DNA of 64,000 nt from Dimorphilus gyrociliatus (taxonomy: Eukaryota; Annelida; Polychaeta; Dinophilidae): contig CAJFCJ010000002.1 in the NCBI GenBank assembly GCA_904063045.1, positions 3,281,891 to 3,345,890 of the forward strand, given 5' to 3'. The notes beneath the pieces are model-generated. The model was not told the origin of the DNA. It saw only the letters and a program-made list of their open reading frames with translations, and did not search any database. Of the stretch, positions 1 through 14,012 are shown in pieces. Position numbers and translations under genes: made by a program. Numbering within the stretch: position 1 is the first letter of the stretch; each line of letters opens with the position of its first letter.

Positions 1-3000
1 AATTTATAACTAAATATCGAAGAGTTATAAGCTACCTCTTCTTTTCCTTTTCTTTCCCTTTTTAGTGTTTTATTATAGTAATAAGGGACATATTGTTTTT
101 TCATTGTGTCTCCATTGTCTCATTATTACCGATTATGAGTCGAAAGTAATTTCTAATTCATTCAAGCTATTGTTGGCCTTTCACAAGTTGTGAGAAAATC
201 ATAGATTCAAAAAGCTCAGCGTATAGAATTAGATAATGTAAAAATCATCTAAATACCAGTCAATTTTTTCAACTATAATCCCTTTCGTAAAAAACCTAAT
301 TAAAGTTTGTCAAGGGTCAATAAGCGCTTTGTTCTTCGTTTTTCCTGCGTAGACAGCTAAGGGTAAATATACGTTGTCTCGCAGACTGCTACTTACGATG
401 CCATAAAGAGAAAAACCAATACATAGCATCCTTTGTTATATAAATAAAGTTCAAAGAGGGTTAAGCTGCCGAATATAGTCTTTGTATTTTAGCGTTAACG
501 CATCCGTGTTCTTTCTTTGTTTCTCTGTCACTTTCAATTTTTCTCTTTTTCCAATTAATTGCACTATGTCAGCTTATTTAAAAAAAGGAAAATCAAATAT
601 TTCTAAAAATAGACTGATAAAACGATGTATATAGTGAAATAGCGCACAGATTTCTAGAAAACTTATATAACTGCATAAACCATATGATAAATGTTATATT
701 ACATTATATATCTCGTTTTTTGTTTCTTTGTCAAAAGGGAGATTAAGTTGTAACCGAAATAGGACTTTGTCATAAACTGGATATGAGTGACCTACAATGA
801 AAGTGTTTATGCCTTCTAGGCTTATTATTTCATTCTGAAAATTGTAATAAGCAAAGCCGTACTGAGGGGACGTAATTATCAAGAAAAGAAATTCTTCATT
901 GCCCGAGAGAAATTATACTTTCTTTTGTTTGTCAAAGAAGGGTCTGTGTCTCCAAGTACAAAACGTAATTATCAATATACTTTTTCTCTACTGTATATCA
1001 TAATAAGACTGTAATTGAGATATCAAATTGCTTTTTCATAGCTGATGTTAAAATCAACATTTTTCTTAAACGATTCGATATAACTAGAAGAGTTCATAAG
1101 GGAGAAGGGAGTAAAGTAGACAATCAATATCAGACCTAGAATGTAAGTGATAGGTTGACTGTGGCTCAGATGAGAATCTGATACAAGAAATGATTTACAA
1201 TTTCAATTTTCACCACGTAAATGAATCTCTAGATATGAGCTTAAATTTCCAAGAAACCGCATATAAAATACAGGCCTGAGGAATTTTTTTTGTTTTATTC
1301 ATGCAAGTATTTCGTTGGTGGCTCTATGAAACAGATTCTGTTTGTTCCGCAAGAACAATTATCAGATATATGTCATGACTCATCTTTTGTTTGTCACGAG
1401 CTATATAGGGAATACGAGCAACACCTAACATATTGTTTGTTCCGTTTCAGGGGGAGTGAAAAGCGTTATAGGCCTATTAAGGGACAGTTCGATATCGAGT
1501 TTCTTTTTTGCGGTAAATATTGAACTGTATTGAACAAACACGACAAACTAACTCGTATAAAAAATATACTGACTAGTAACAGCGTTTTTGGCCATTTAGA
1601 AAGATAAAATACATTTCTTCAAAATAAACAACAAAACACAGTGTATAGGCTGTGTCAAAAAAGTTTGTCAATTATTTTGATAATGAAAAATGAATTTCGA
1701 ATATTGTTTGCAAAAGTTTTTTTTTGTTTTGTTTTATCCTGCAGCAAATCGTCTAGTAGAAATAAAAAGCACTACATTGAATTATTGTAGTTTTGTACTA
1801 CAGCATTATGAAAGCACCAATGTTTATAAATAAAAATCGACTACATCTAGGCCTGTAAATTGTGGAGACATAAGAAGAAGTTTGTCAAAAAGATTCTAAA
1901 AATAAAACAGATCTACGTAAATGACGCTACTGACCCAAAATTCAGATGACAAGGCTAATGGAAACATATTAAATAGTTTAAGTGGTTTAAACCATGTCAT
2001 TCGAATTGTAATCAGCTAATTTTTTGGTTAATTGGAAAAGTTGTTTGTCATGACAACAGTGTTACGAGTTACATTGCTTTTTATGAGCTCTAATTTGGTC
2101 TTTTGTTTATAAATGCCAGTCCTGGTGAGAGCAAAGCTGTTTTGATAAGATAGATAAAAGTTAGATAAATGAAAAAAATCAATATACGATAGAAAAGTCA
2201 CGTGACCACCCCACCACCACCATAGACTGACATTAGGAAGCCAAGACAACGATTGATCTGCACACCGAATAAAATCTAACGTCTTTAAAAATATTTTTAT
2301 TTCTTACTTTCTCATATAATATACATTTAATACATGTATGATAGATGATATGCTAAAATGATATATATGTATATATTTGTATATATATATATAGGTATGC
2401 ATATATACATGCAAAAAAAGGAAAAAAAACTAGAAATATATTAAAATACAATACGAGTTTTAAAACATTATGCACGTTTTTTTGATTTAGTCCTTGACGA
2501 TTTGCGTTTTTAATAATAAAAATATTATAAGAATAATCTAGATATGCAAAATAAGATACGTTTTGATTGACAATCGAGACTAGAATTTTTGAAATAATAA
2601 AGAAATATTCGCTACGAAACTGACACATTTTTTATGATTTTTCCTCATATGTTTAATCTATATATATATATATATATATATATATTTTCCCTCTATCGCA
2701 GCGATCAAGACTTTTCCTCTTTTTTTTAATAAAAGATTAATAAATTAAAAAAAAAATGACTAGACGCGAAGAAAAATGCGCTTATCCTTTGTCTTTTTCA
2801 GTATATACAGGCTATATACATTTAAAATTTTAATACGTATCTTTATATATAAATTTATATAAAGATAAATATATATATATGCAATATATATATATATATT
2901 TATATAAATCAACAAGCAAAAAAAAGAAGGGATAACTCTGTCGCCACTTTTGTTGTTTTGTTTTTAAAAGTCCCCAAAAGTAAAAAAATAATTCCTTTTC

Positions 3001-5413
3001 TAGTATTTTTACATAATAACAGCGTCAGCTCCGAAACGAAAAATGTAACAGTTGAGCACGGAATTAGTAGAGAGGGACTCTTCCCAATTAGTTTTTTCAA
3101 GGGTCAATCCGAAGGCACGCCGATTTAAAAAAAAATTGTCTTTTTTGTTTTCATCCCATCTTCTTTTTTACATGAAAATAGGGATAAAGCAATCTGTTGA
3201 AGTTTACGTATACATATATATATATATAAATATATATAAATACGCAAATGAATAAATAAATACGTATACAAATATATAAATATATTTATATATATAAATA
3301 TATAAAAAGTATATATATATATATATACATATATATATTTAGATATTTATATAAATATATAGTAATATAGTAACGGAACAACATTGCCTTTCGGTTTCAC
3401 CCAAAAACAAAACAATAGTCACAACACAATTTGGTCAATTGTTATTAATAATTTTTTTAGGATTGAACGATTATTTTCACAGTCTGCATTTGTTCGTCGC
3501 GTACAACATCAAAGAGAGTGAAGAGTCCTAGGAAATACTTTTGTTTTTTTTTTTTTCAAAAAAAAAAAAAAAGAAAAAAACTGAACACTGTACAAATCTA
3601 GCTCAACAATCAACAAAAAAAAGTAAAAAAAAAAGAGACTGGCAAAATTTCAGAACACGCTTAGTTTAAAAATAAAAGGAATGTAGTTTTATGTTTTTTG
3701 TAATTGATTTTTTTTTTGGCGTGGTCCAGCGACAGAATGACCTACAGTGACCTAACTCTACTAAAAATTTTTTTAGGCTGTGACCTTTTGAGATTCTTGA
3801 CGACACATTGTAGCACAACAGAAAAGCTTACATTTTGTTTAGACACGAGATGGAGTAGCCTGTAGAGGGGGCTTGTGCTCTGCCGAAATAAAAAAAATAA
3901 GTTTAGTTAAGTAATTTTGGAAATCTTGAAAGATTTTTTTTTTTTGTGGATTTAATCGCCATTTTTTTCCCTTAAACAATACCTAGTCAAAATGGACACT
4001 GGGGGGGAATAACTATCAATACGACGCATGCGCATTAAGAATACATTATATTACTTCTGAACTAGAAATCCATCCCTTAAAAAACAGCTGTGATTTCCCT
4101 TAAATTCAATTTTCATACAATATATCCCTATTGATATATATGTATATATTTATAGACTAATACAGTATATAAAAGTATAATATATTAAAGAAACTTTATT
4201 TAACAGCTTGTTTCTTCTTTCAGCATATGGATATGCATATGAAGAGAGAAAGGGTTTTCTAAAAGAGAAAAATCCCTCGACTTCCAATAATCAATTAATA
4301 TAAAAAAAAAATCTAGACGTAATTCCTTTCGTCACTAGTCCCATAATTATTATCATCAATATCAAATAGCAACATAAATCCGTCTACCATCAAATTAAAA
4401 ATAATTATTCATTTAAATATTTTGATTTAGCTATTGATATTTATGAATTGAGGAGATTTAAAACAAATTTACTAATAGATACATATACATAATATACATT
4501 TATATAAGTATAAAATTATCAATTTTTTTTCATACTCTTTATAAGAAATATGGAATTTTTACTTGTCACAGCATCAATTAGCAACAAGTACCAACATATT
4601 TTAATGATTAACAAATGTTAACGGTTTTTTTATTGCTATAAAATCTCTTAGCAATATGCAAGAGAAGGCTTTCAAGCGTATATATAAATTATATATAACT
4701 TAATTATTATTTCTTTATTTTCAAACCAGTTAATAATAGAGGAACAATGGCAACCTGTCAAGTTCTACGTAATACTAGAAAAAAAAAAGGACGAGTATTA
4801 AACTGGTAATTCACGTGTTGCATTTAACTCGTGGAAAAGATATTTTTTCTTTAAAAAAAAGAGTAAAGTAGCAGTCGTGTTTTATCCTTTTAGTAGAGGC
4901 ATAAAAGGAAATGTATAAAAGGAGAAAAGCCAGAAAATTTGGCCTATAATACTGCGGTCCTGTTCTTTTTAAGTTAACTTGCTTACCGAACTAAAGAGGG
5001 TTGTACCATTAGCGGAATATTTTGTCAGCTCTGCCACTTTTTCTGTTATAATCTTAGTATTCAATTATAATTATTAACTTGCTATGGGTTATATTTTAAT
5101 TTATCACACTTGGGATTTAATTCAGGATAAGGTTACAAAATCTGCTTGATATTTAAAGAGCGATTCTTTTGAAGACCTTTTAATAATAGATGAAGCCGTT
5201 AAAACGTGTTCAGAATCCATCCCCCGGGCTTTGTAATCTAAGGGTTAGGCTTTCCGTCTTAACGATTTTAGCCGTCTTAAGATATATAGTTCAAAATTTT
5301 GCAATCCACTAGATTAGGTTCCCCAAAGGCGATTAAAACACTAAAAAAAGTGAAAAAAGCTTACCAATATTATGTCGTAATCAAATGAAGATAAGAAAAT
5401 GAGATAGGCGTCT
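1..5413. other. AT-rich flank downstream of CELF, probably including its 3' UTR
   Basis: No convincing coding exon is visible on either strand. The part next to the CELF stop codon is likely its 3' untranslated region. The first canonical AATAAA on the minus strand is at 4714-4719, about 700 bases past the stop, but a longer UTR cannot be excluded. From about 2330 to 3370 the sequence is dominated by AT dinucleotide runs. A T-run followed by an A-run lies at 3544-3572. Between 300 and 1900 the octamer TTTGTCAA recurs five times on the plus strand. The short open frames here begin with non-ATG codons or lack any recognisable domain. Confidence 0.6.
4714..4719 (-). terminator. Candidate polyadenylation signal of CELF
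   Basis: AATAAA on the minus strand (TTTATT on plus), the first canonical signal met after the CELF stop codon, roughly 700 bases downstream. CELF genes in other animals often have long 3' UTRs, so a more distal site is also possible. No cleavage-site evidence is available. Confidence 0.3.
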
Positions 5414-8400
5414 TTAATAGGGACGATTAGCGTCCTTAGGCCTCTTCAACTGCACCTTAAGTCTTTTCATTCCGATCTGAAATCCGTTCATTGCCTGTAT
5501 AGCCGCTTGAGCGCTAGCAGGATTATCGAAGCTAACGAATCCAAAACATTTCGACTGATTCGTAGCTCTATCCACATAGACTTTAGCCGAAATAACAGTA
5601 CCAAATGGCATAAACATCTGAGCTAATTCAGCGTCTCCAAATTCTTGAGGTAAATGATAAATAAATAGATTACAACCATCCGGACCAGTTAGAACAACTT
5701 CCTTTTGGGCATTTGGTAGAACAGTACCCAATGCCTGCAGCTGACCGTATGCCAAGGCTGCCGCACTAATGGGATAAGCGGCGGGGACGCTTTGTATGGT
5801 GTAAGCCTGTTGTAGGGCATCCAATTGTGTAACAGCTCCGTTATAGATGTCTTGGCCTTGGGCAACTGGTAGTGCCGCGACAGTGGGCGACAACATTGTC
5901 GGTGCAGCCCCATTAACTGTGGCCGAGGTTGTTGGTGTAGTGGCGGCTGTTAAGCCGTTTGGCGCTGTGGCAGCTAAAGGATGAGATGCGGCTAAGACGG
6001 CTGGGTTGGTAAGGTAAGTTCCTTGAGCAGCCGCCATTAAAGCCGCCTGTTGTTGTATCAAAGGCGAACCAGTAGAATAACAGTAGGCCGAAGTTAAAGG
6101 CAAACTCAATGGCGAAAGCAGACCTATCGGATTAAGAAAAAAGAACTACTTATAAAAGAGAGACTGATAACAATTTGTTTAAAAAAAAAAAACACTGACT
6201 ACACCAGTACGTTACTGCAATCAAATTTTTTTCTCACATTTCTATAATATCGAAAAGGTGAATTAAATATAACTTTTTTTTTGTAGGATTACGTAGATAT
6301 TAAAAATTATATAACTAAGCAATCTTTGATACTGATGGACTTTCGTATCGCGTTAACAAATTAAGTAACTACACAGAATAGGCCTAGTTATTCTATATTT
6401 TAGAATTATTTTAACGCGTTAGAAAAATAATAATTATTATGTTAACAAAAAGTTCATTGATTTTATAAAGTTTTATGAATAAAATTTTTTAATCTGGCGG
6501 ACGAAATTGTCAGTCTAATAGTAATAAATTGGTTTGTTTTAAATTTTTGAAAAATAAATTCGTTTTAACCCCTACCTAGTGGTCCAGCCGTCATCTGCTG
6601 CATGCGTCTAATTTGGCGTTCTTTCTCCGTATCGGCTAGTTTTACTACTAAGCTGCTAGAGGCTCCCGGCATCGTCTGACTTCCATGAAGAGCATTTATA
6701 GCAGCTTGGGCCTCCGACGCTCCCCCGAATTTTACGAAGGCGCAACCTGACCGATACAAAGGAAAAATAACGGAGGAAAAGGGAAGGAAAAAAAAAAAAA
6801 GAAAATCGATAGCGTCTTTATCGATCCGCAACGCCACCTAGGCGTCTAATTAATTATTCACCTTTACTATTTCCGTTCTGATCCCTCAAAATCGTACACT
6901 CTTCAATCGAGCCGAATGGCTGGAACAATTGGCGCACATCTTCTTCAGTTTGTTGCTTATTGAGCATGCCGACGAACAATTTTCGGTCCTCTGTTCCATT
7001 GATCGAACAAAGAAAAGCAAGTTATTAAGGGACATCTGTCATCGCCAATATTATACTAAAGTGTAACACTCTAGGCCCCAAAAGGTTGGGTTAATATGCG
7101 GTACAATAGCAGTAGTCTTGTTCAGTAGGCCTTTGAAATTTGGCGACCGGCGTCAAAACAGATGTTGAGCATTTTCAATATGGCCGACTGATTAATATTG
7201 AAGATAAGCGTTACCTGCTCCGTGCACCATTGTTTAAGGCGTCGAAAATGTGAACAAAAGGAGGAACTTCCGGTGAGAGACGACGACGACGAAAGAAAGA
7301 ATACGAGACAACACCGACGGTTCTACGACTAACTGCCTGCTAGATCGCCGTTATCCCGCTCTTATGCATATTTATGACCTGTCACATGACTAAATCTAGC
7401 CAATCCTAGTGCTAAATTTTCGCGCCGTCGGTACGAAAGGGTCATCGATTATCGGCGACAAAGAAAGACACAAGAAACAGCAAAAAAAAATACGTATAAA
7501 ATGAACTCACTGACATCTTACTCTTAACGAGTCAGTTCGTTAACGACACATTATAATGTCTTACCTGCTCTACTCTCCGAATCGGCTGGCTTAACTTGAA
7601 TGGGACGGTTCATCTGAAAAAAATGAGAAAAAAATTTAGACGCTTCCGGTTCCGGTTATTGGTAGAAAGCCTTACTCTATCGATCCGCGGATCAGCGCTA
7701 TGCACGATCATAATGATTAATAGACGTCTAAAAACACGCTATGCCGAGTGAACGCCGCCGATTCTCGTGTAAAAATGGCGTCGAAACGACGGCTAGGGGC
7801 GCATCGCTCAGTCAAGACAGCTTTTTTCAGCCTACTTTTTCATATGCAGGTATACATATGGGCGTACTCAGCTGGACAGAAACGCCGTTTTCCCCGAGAG
7901 AGTTTTGTAGTAAGAACTTTAGATATTGTGGCGCCTCCAGTAATACATTTAACATTTAGTCAAAAAAAAAAATCCTCTTGCCAGAGAAGAAAAAAATATC
8001 AACCATAATATACAAATATATATAGTGTATATATATATATAAATACTCATTTAAAACGTATGCAATATTTTTGGCAAATACTTACAAACTGTATAAAAAT
8101 ACCAGATGTCTAGAATATACAAAAGGTAAAGGGATACGTACTGTATACGTAGAGACACATTTATATCTTTAATATATATATAATGTATGTCATTTTAAAA
8201 TCATAAGATATAAATGAAATATATTAGAATTCTATAAATAATTAAAAAAAAAGAAAATCTTCCATCAATTTTAAAGTACCCACATCTAAACCATCAATAA
8301 ACTTTTAAAAAAAGAAAAATTATGACAGGTAATTTTTTTAAGTATAAATTTTTACCTGCAGTTTTTTAATTACCTTATTCTAATAAGATATTTTATTAAT

Positions 8401-11400
8401 AGTTACAAGTTATAGGGCAAGAATTGCCCACAATATGCTACTGTATGTATTGTATATACATTTTACTAAACAGTATTTTTGACGAATTTAAATGTACTTA
8501 AACTTTAAATAGATGTGTAACTCGAGAAACAAATAAGTAAATACTTTAGAATGAGGGTGAGAGAGAAAGAGAGAAAGAGAGAAAGAATATTGTGAATATT
8601 TATCGAAATATCTCCTGTATAAAGTGTTTAAAAGATATACTATAGAATTTTATATAAAAATTCTAAATTAATATTTTATCAATTCTTGTTTGTCTTCTTT
8701 ACAATATTTCTCTAGTAAACTGGGAATGAAATTAACATTTTCTGTTATTTCTTTATGATTTTTATAAATTTATTCTTAAAATTAATATTACTACTATGGG
8801 GATGAAGAAGATGTTTTCTTTAAATCTCTTATTAATTTATTACATTAGAAATCAAACATAACAAAGAGAATTGCAAGAATCAATTGTCAGAAGCACCTAT
8901 TGCTATCCTATATATTTGTTGTACTATACACCACTCAATTCTAAAACAAAAGAACACATAGATCGGCAGCTCAAGAACCTTTTTCATCGACTGCTACCTC
9001 TTTTACGACTCCAATTCAATATTCTTTTGGAAAGTCGTAGTTAATTTGAGCGGAAAATTATGTGACATAGTTTGTTTACAAAATTGCATCTGCATGACGT
9101 AACAGTAAAATAATGAATGCTTTTCCCCTTTTTCTTATTTTTTATTTTCTTTTTCTCTATCTTTTTTCCTGCTTACCACCCCTCCCACCTTCGCCTTTGC
9201 CCCCCATCCCAATCTGCTCCTTCCCCCCGCCCTCTTTCTTTCTTTCTTTCCTTTCCTTTCCTTTCCTTTACTTTCTCTCTTTCTCTCTCTCTCTCGCTCT
9301 CTTTATGTATTATTTTTTCTTAGTAACTGTTTGCCACCTAAAATTTCCTTCAGAAAATGAGGCTATACAATAATGTTTGCTTTCGTAATTTGTAAACAAA
9401 TACAATGTAACATTTTTTTAATTTAACCCTAAATAAGATAAAGTATAAGTCTCTAATTCCGATGACATTTTTCTCTCATTTCAGCGCCGAGTATCAACAA
9501 AGGTCTCAATTAACAGAAATATACGGAATAACTATTAAAAATGTTTACATTTTGCAAACTTATATTCTTAGTCTTGTATAAATTTACATTTCCATATGAT
9601 CTCCCTTTTTTTCCAGCTTATTTTTTCTTTTCTTTTTTTTATCACGATGTGGAGGGCTCTACTCCTAATCCTTATGACATTTTCCTCATAGATTTTGATT
9701 AATTATATGTGGGCGGTCCATGTATTCTTTTGTCAGAGGGTCAATAACATCCATTAGCGGATTTTTGCTCTCTCTACGCTTTCTCACGACTCGTCACCTC
9801 TTGTTTATTATAAGTATTCGTCGTGTTTGCTTTTTTTTCTAAATCTTATCTCTACCATTAATATTTTTTTTAATCTTTGCATTAGTTAAGACAGGGAAAT
9901 GAAAGCTAATTCTTAGGTACCGGTGTTTTTAGGAAGAGCACATCTGCTTATCTAGGATATGAGTATTTCTCCTTTAAAGATGGAGTAATTAGCCTACGAA
10001 AAACATGAGACCTAGTAATTAAAAAAATGCTATATCGTTTGACAACATTTTGAACGATTGTCTTTTCACGCAGACGATTCGCTAAGGAAAATTAATAAAG
10101 ATTGTGACATATTTATCGGCTACGTAACCCATGAGAGACGACTATATCGGCCTATTGATTATCGATCACGAAGGAAAAAATGTGTTACTATAGATACGTA
10201 ATAAAGATGGCGCTTAAAAAAAAAACAATAGCACTTTACTAGGGAAAATGTCGAAGAGAGGCTTATTGTCGACGCCCTATTCGTTTGTCGTCATGGCGAC
10301 GCCTCTTTTACGCGGCAACAAGTGACGTTATCGATTATTCCGAAATCACGGTCGACGCCTCTTTTCACTTATAAAACGAGTCCACGCGCATTTTTATCTC
10401 AACGCTTTTTTTTATATAAGGACGACGCTTCCCAACAAAAAAATCGAACGACAAACGCTTCAGCGAAATCGATAGATGCCTTGTGTAAACAATTTTTAGG
10501 CGACGGTGATCGGTCGCTAGGGGGCATTTGGTTGGCGTTGTTTTCAATGTTTTTCTCGATAGTAAAAATTTGTCACATTAATCCACACTATCGCCATCTA
10601 GTGATCGAATTAAAGCCCAGGGCAAATTGTATGACTTTTATATTTTTCTATCAATTTATACTTTATTGAAAGAATACATGCGACCGTAAATTATTTAGTA
10701 GAATGTATTATAAAGGTATTCTGGAAACGCAATTATACGATAATTCATAATGGATATCTTTAGCGATTAAATAAACGTTTACAATTATTACTGTTAAATA
10801 GACAGAGAATACTTACTTGAATAAACTGAATAATGAATCAATTTAGAATAAGATAATAGTAAACAAAGTAGTACACAAATTTTCTTTTATATCACTAATA
10901 CCAATCTTGGTGTCTACTTGCTTTAAAGACAAAGTAAAACTTTTGAGTCTCTGGTAGCCGGGATTGTCTAAAAATACTTGTAGCGTCTCCTCTTCCACTA
11001 CAACGCCGCCGTATTACTAGTCTACAGATTATTGCGTAAGGTAATATATTGCATTTACGTACCTACTTTCACAAAATACATCAATTAGTCAATGTAATTA
11101 ATTCTAAGATCTCGCAGACATTAACAGTATATAGAGAAAAAGATAAGAGTAAATTCCTTATATGACTAGATTATACGCTAAAGACAAAAGTAATACGTAA
11201 AGTGTAGAGTGTATACTATTTCTTCAAACACTTTTCAATCCCTATTTTCATAGGTAAAGCATATGCCAAAGATTAATCTGGCGTAAAATATCTTACTTTA
11301 TACTACTTATGCTTTGTTTGTTTGTTTCTATTTTTAAAGGATTTTACTGGAGAATTTTTCGTTTTACTTGGAAAAATGTAACAAAAAGGAAAAAAAGTTA

Positions 11401-12695
11401 TATTCGAATTTGTTATTATCTAAATTACTGAGAGAAAACACACGAATTAGAATTATACAGTATTAGAGCAACTATTAAAGTTACACCTTAATTACAAGTA
11501 AATGGACTCTTGGCCAATTTTCTCAAAACCAATTATTTCTTTAGAGAAACCACAGCTAGTTTCTCTCTTTAATCTTGAAAGAAGAGTGATAACAAAATCA
11601 TCTTAATCTATTTGAGACTTTATTCAATTAATTAAACTTGATATTTATTGTTAAAACTTCTATTAAGTCTATTGTAAAGAATAATAAATATAAATAAGAA
11701 TTTATATATGAATTCCTAAAAATATAAAACCAATAATTGGAATTTAATCCATACTGTTTAAATCTGTAAACTATTTAATCTAAACAAGATTATATATATA
11801 TATATATATATTTATACATGTTCGGTTATTATTTAATTTTCAAAGTGTATATATAAGCATATAGTATATAAAAGTATATATACAAATGTATTCAGGCTTA
11901 TTTGTATACGGTATATAGACATCATGCTTAAGCTATATTTTCTCGTTTTACAATAATTATATATACCTTTAATTACTAAAACACAGACAAATTTTTAATT
12001 ATGTATTCCCTGAATTTATACTCTTTTTTATCTTTCGCAGTATTTATTTACAAATAGGACCTAAATACTAAATATATATATATATATATATATATATACT
12101 ATTCTTTAATCCTTTTCATCCTCTATTTATCCCTATACAAAAGCTCATAATTCTTGTGCACAATGATTTTGTTGCAGCTTACTTTATGTAAAAATATATA
12201 TATACAGTATACAATATTATATCTATCTAAATATTATTATAAATATACTATGTATACATGCATTTCATTTAATTTTATACATGGCTCTTCTCTATTATAT
12301 ACATATCGGTATCTTTTATTTTTGCTATTTTAAATCGATTATATAAACTCTATTAACCGTATCTTTAAATATTTACAAACATATTACATCTCAGAAAAAT
12401 GTAAGAAGCTACACTTAATCGTTCTTCAAAGCTTACAAGCACTTCTCCATTGACAAACTATAGAGTTAACTCGAAAAAAACGACATAAAAAAGCTATCAG
12501 ATTTCACAAGCATCTCCATGGAAACGGAAGCACTATTACAAGTTTGAGCATGAAAGTCGACGCACCTGTAATATTTTGTCGGCTGAAGGATGCCTCGTTG
12601 TCATAGAAACGTATTGGAAAAGGAAATCTCTTCCCCCTCTCTCTCTGGCTGTCTCTCTTTCTGTCGTTCTGTGTGTCTGTCTTCCTCTCTCTCTC

Positions 12696-12762
<67 letters not shown>

Positions 12763-13931
12763 CTCGCACTCTCTCTCTTTTTGTCTTTCTCATTCTTATT
12801 CTCTTTCTCTTCTCGTCCTCTTTTTTTTTCTCTAAAGCCTGTCTTTAGGTCTCTTTAACACTTATCTTTTCACCTTCGCTTTTTTTTTTCTTGTTTTTAA
12901 GTATAATTATATATTTCTAGTAAAAAGCATTGGGATAAAATCTTATGACAAGTCAATTTATTAAGAGCGTTTCCAATAACTCGTAGATGTTTGTAACGGT
13001 AGATAATTGCATCTTTTTGGGTGTTGTACATGATTTCTATGGTAACGGTTCTGTGCTCCGGGCATTGTTGGGTGAGGCGACAGTAATTAGTAGTAGCATT
13101 TTTTCTACACCTGGTACAAGAAGAGCCTTTTTAACAGCAACAATGTGCACAAACTAACTGTATTTTCATCTCATATTTTAATACGCTGTACATTACGTAT
13201 ATTAGTGGATGTTATCCGAGGAGAAAATCGTGTTGTGACTTTGCATGCTATCGCGTGTGAAATTAAAATCTGTGCTCTTTGTCTTTATAGTTCAAGTTAG
13301 GGTCATGAAACTGTATTTTCTCCATATTTCATATTGAAATCTCCCATTTTTTACGAGCTGCTTTATTTTCTTTTTCTAGCATATTTTACGTTTAGATATT
13401 TTACTAAGAGTTTCATAACCAATTTTCTCAGAATAAATTTATTGGAAAAATATTAGATAGACCATTATAACGGAGTATAAAGCTGCAATTCACAATCTGT
13501 ACGGATCGGTGAATAATCTATAATAATACTCTTTAGCATGAAGCCTTCCTAATATTTGATATAAGAACTCATAAAGTCCAAAACCTTAAAATTACATCAA
13601 TAATAGTGGAGTACTACTCTAATGCTTTACAATAGACAAATAAAATATACAATGTATCTTTATATAATTTTTAAGTTACATAATAAAGATCATTAGAGTA
13701 TGTATGAAGTAAACAAGGTATTATAATGTTTAATTCAACTCAACGCTGTTAATGTAAACATACTATATGGGTAACTAAATATATGTTTACATGTGCACTT
13801 GTTGAGTGGGAAAATGAGGGATAGGAAGAGAAATGAGGAAAATAAATAAAGAGAGAAAGAGAAAGAGACGGAAAAAGCGAAAGGGAGACTGATAGAGAGA
13901 AAGAGGGAGGGAGGTAGGTAGGAAGGGAGAG

Positions 13932-14012
<81 letters not shown>

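Noticed and set aside
1290-1523. 77-codon plus-strand frame
   Set aside because: It starts with TTG. The internal ATG frame has no domain and lies in AT-rich flank.
7741-8008. Two overlapping plus-strand open frames near CELF exon 3
   Set aside because: They are antisense to the CELF intron, have no domain and no splice-consistent extension, and lie in a locally GC-richer stretch.
10322-10669. 115-codon plus-strand open frame in CELF intron 2
   Set aside because: It starts with GTG, has no recognisable domain, and its openness coincides with the CpG-rich patch that has few AT-type stops.
12536-12858. Several open frames on both strands over the CT tract
   Set aside because: Ser/Leu or Arg/Glu dipeptide translations of a microsatellite.
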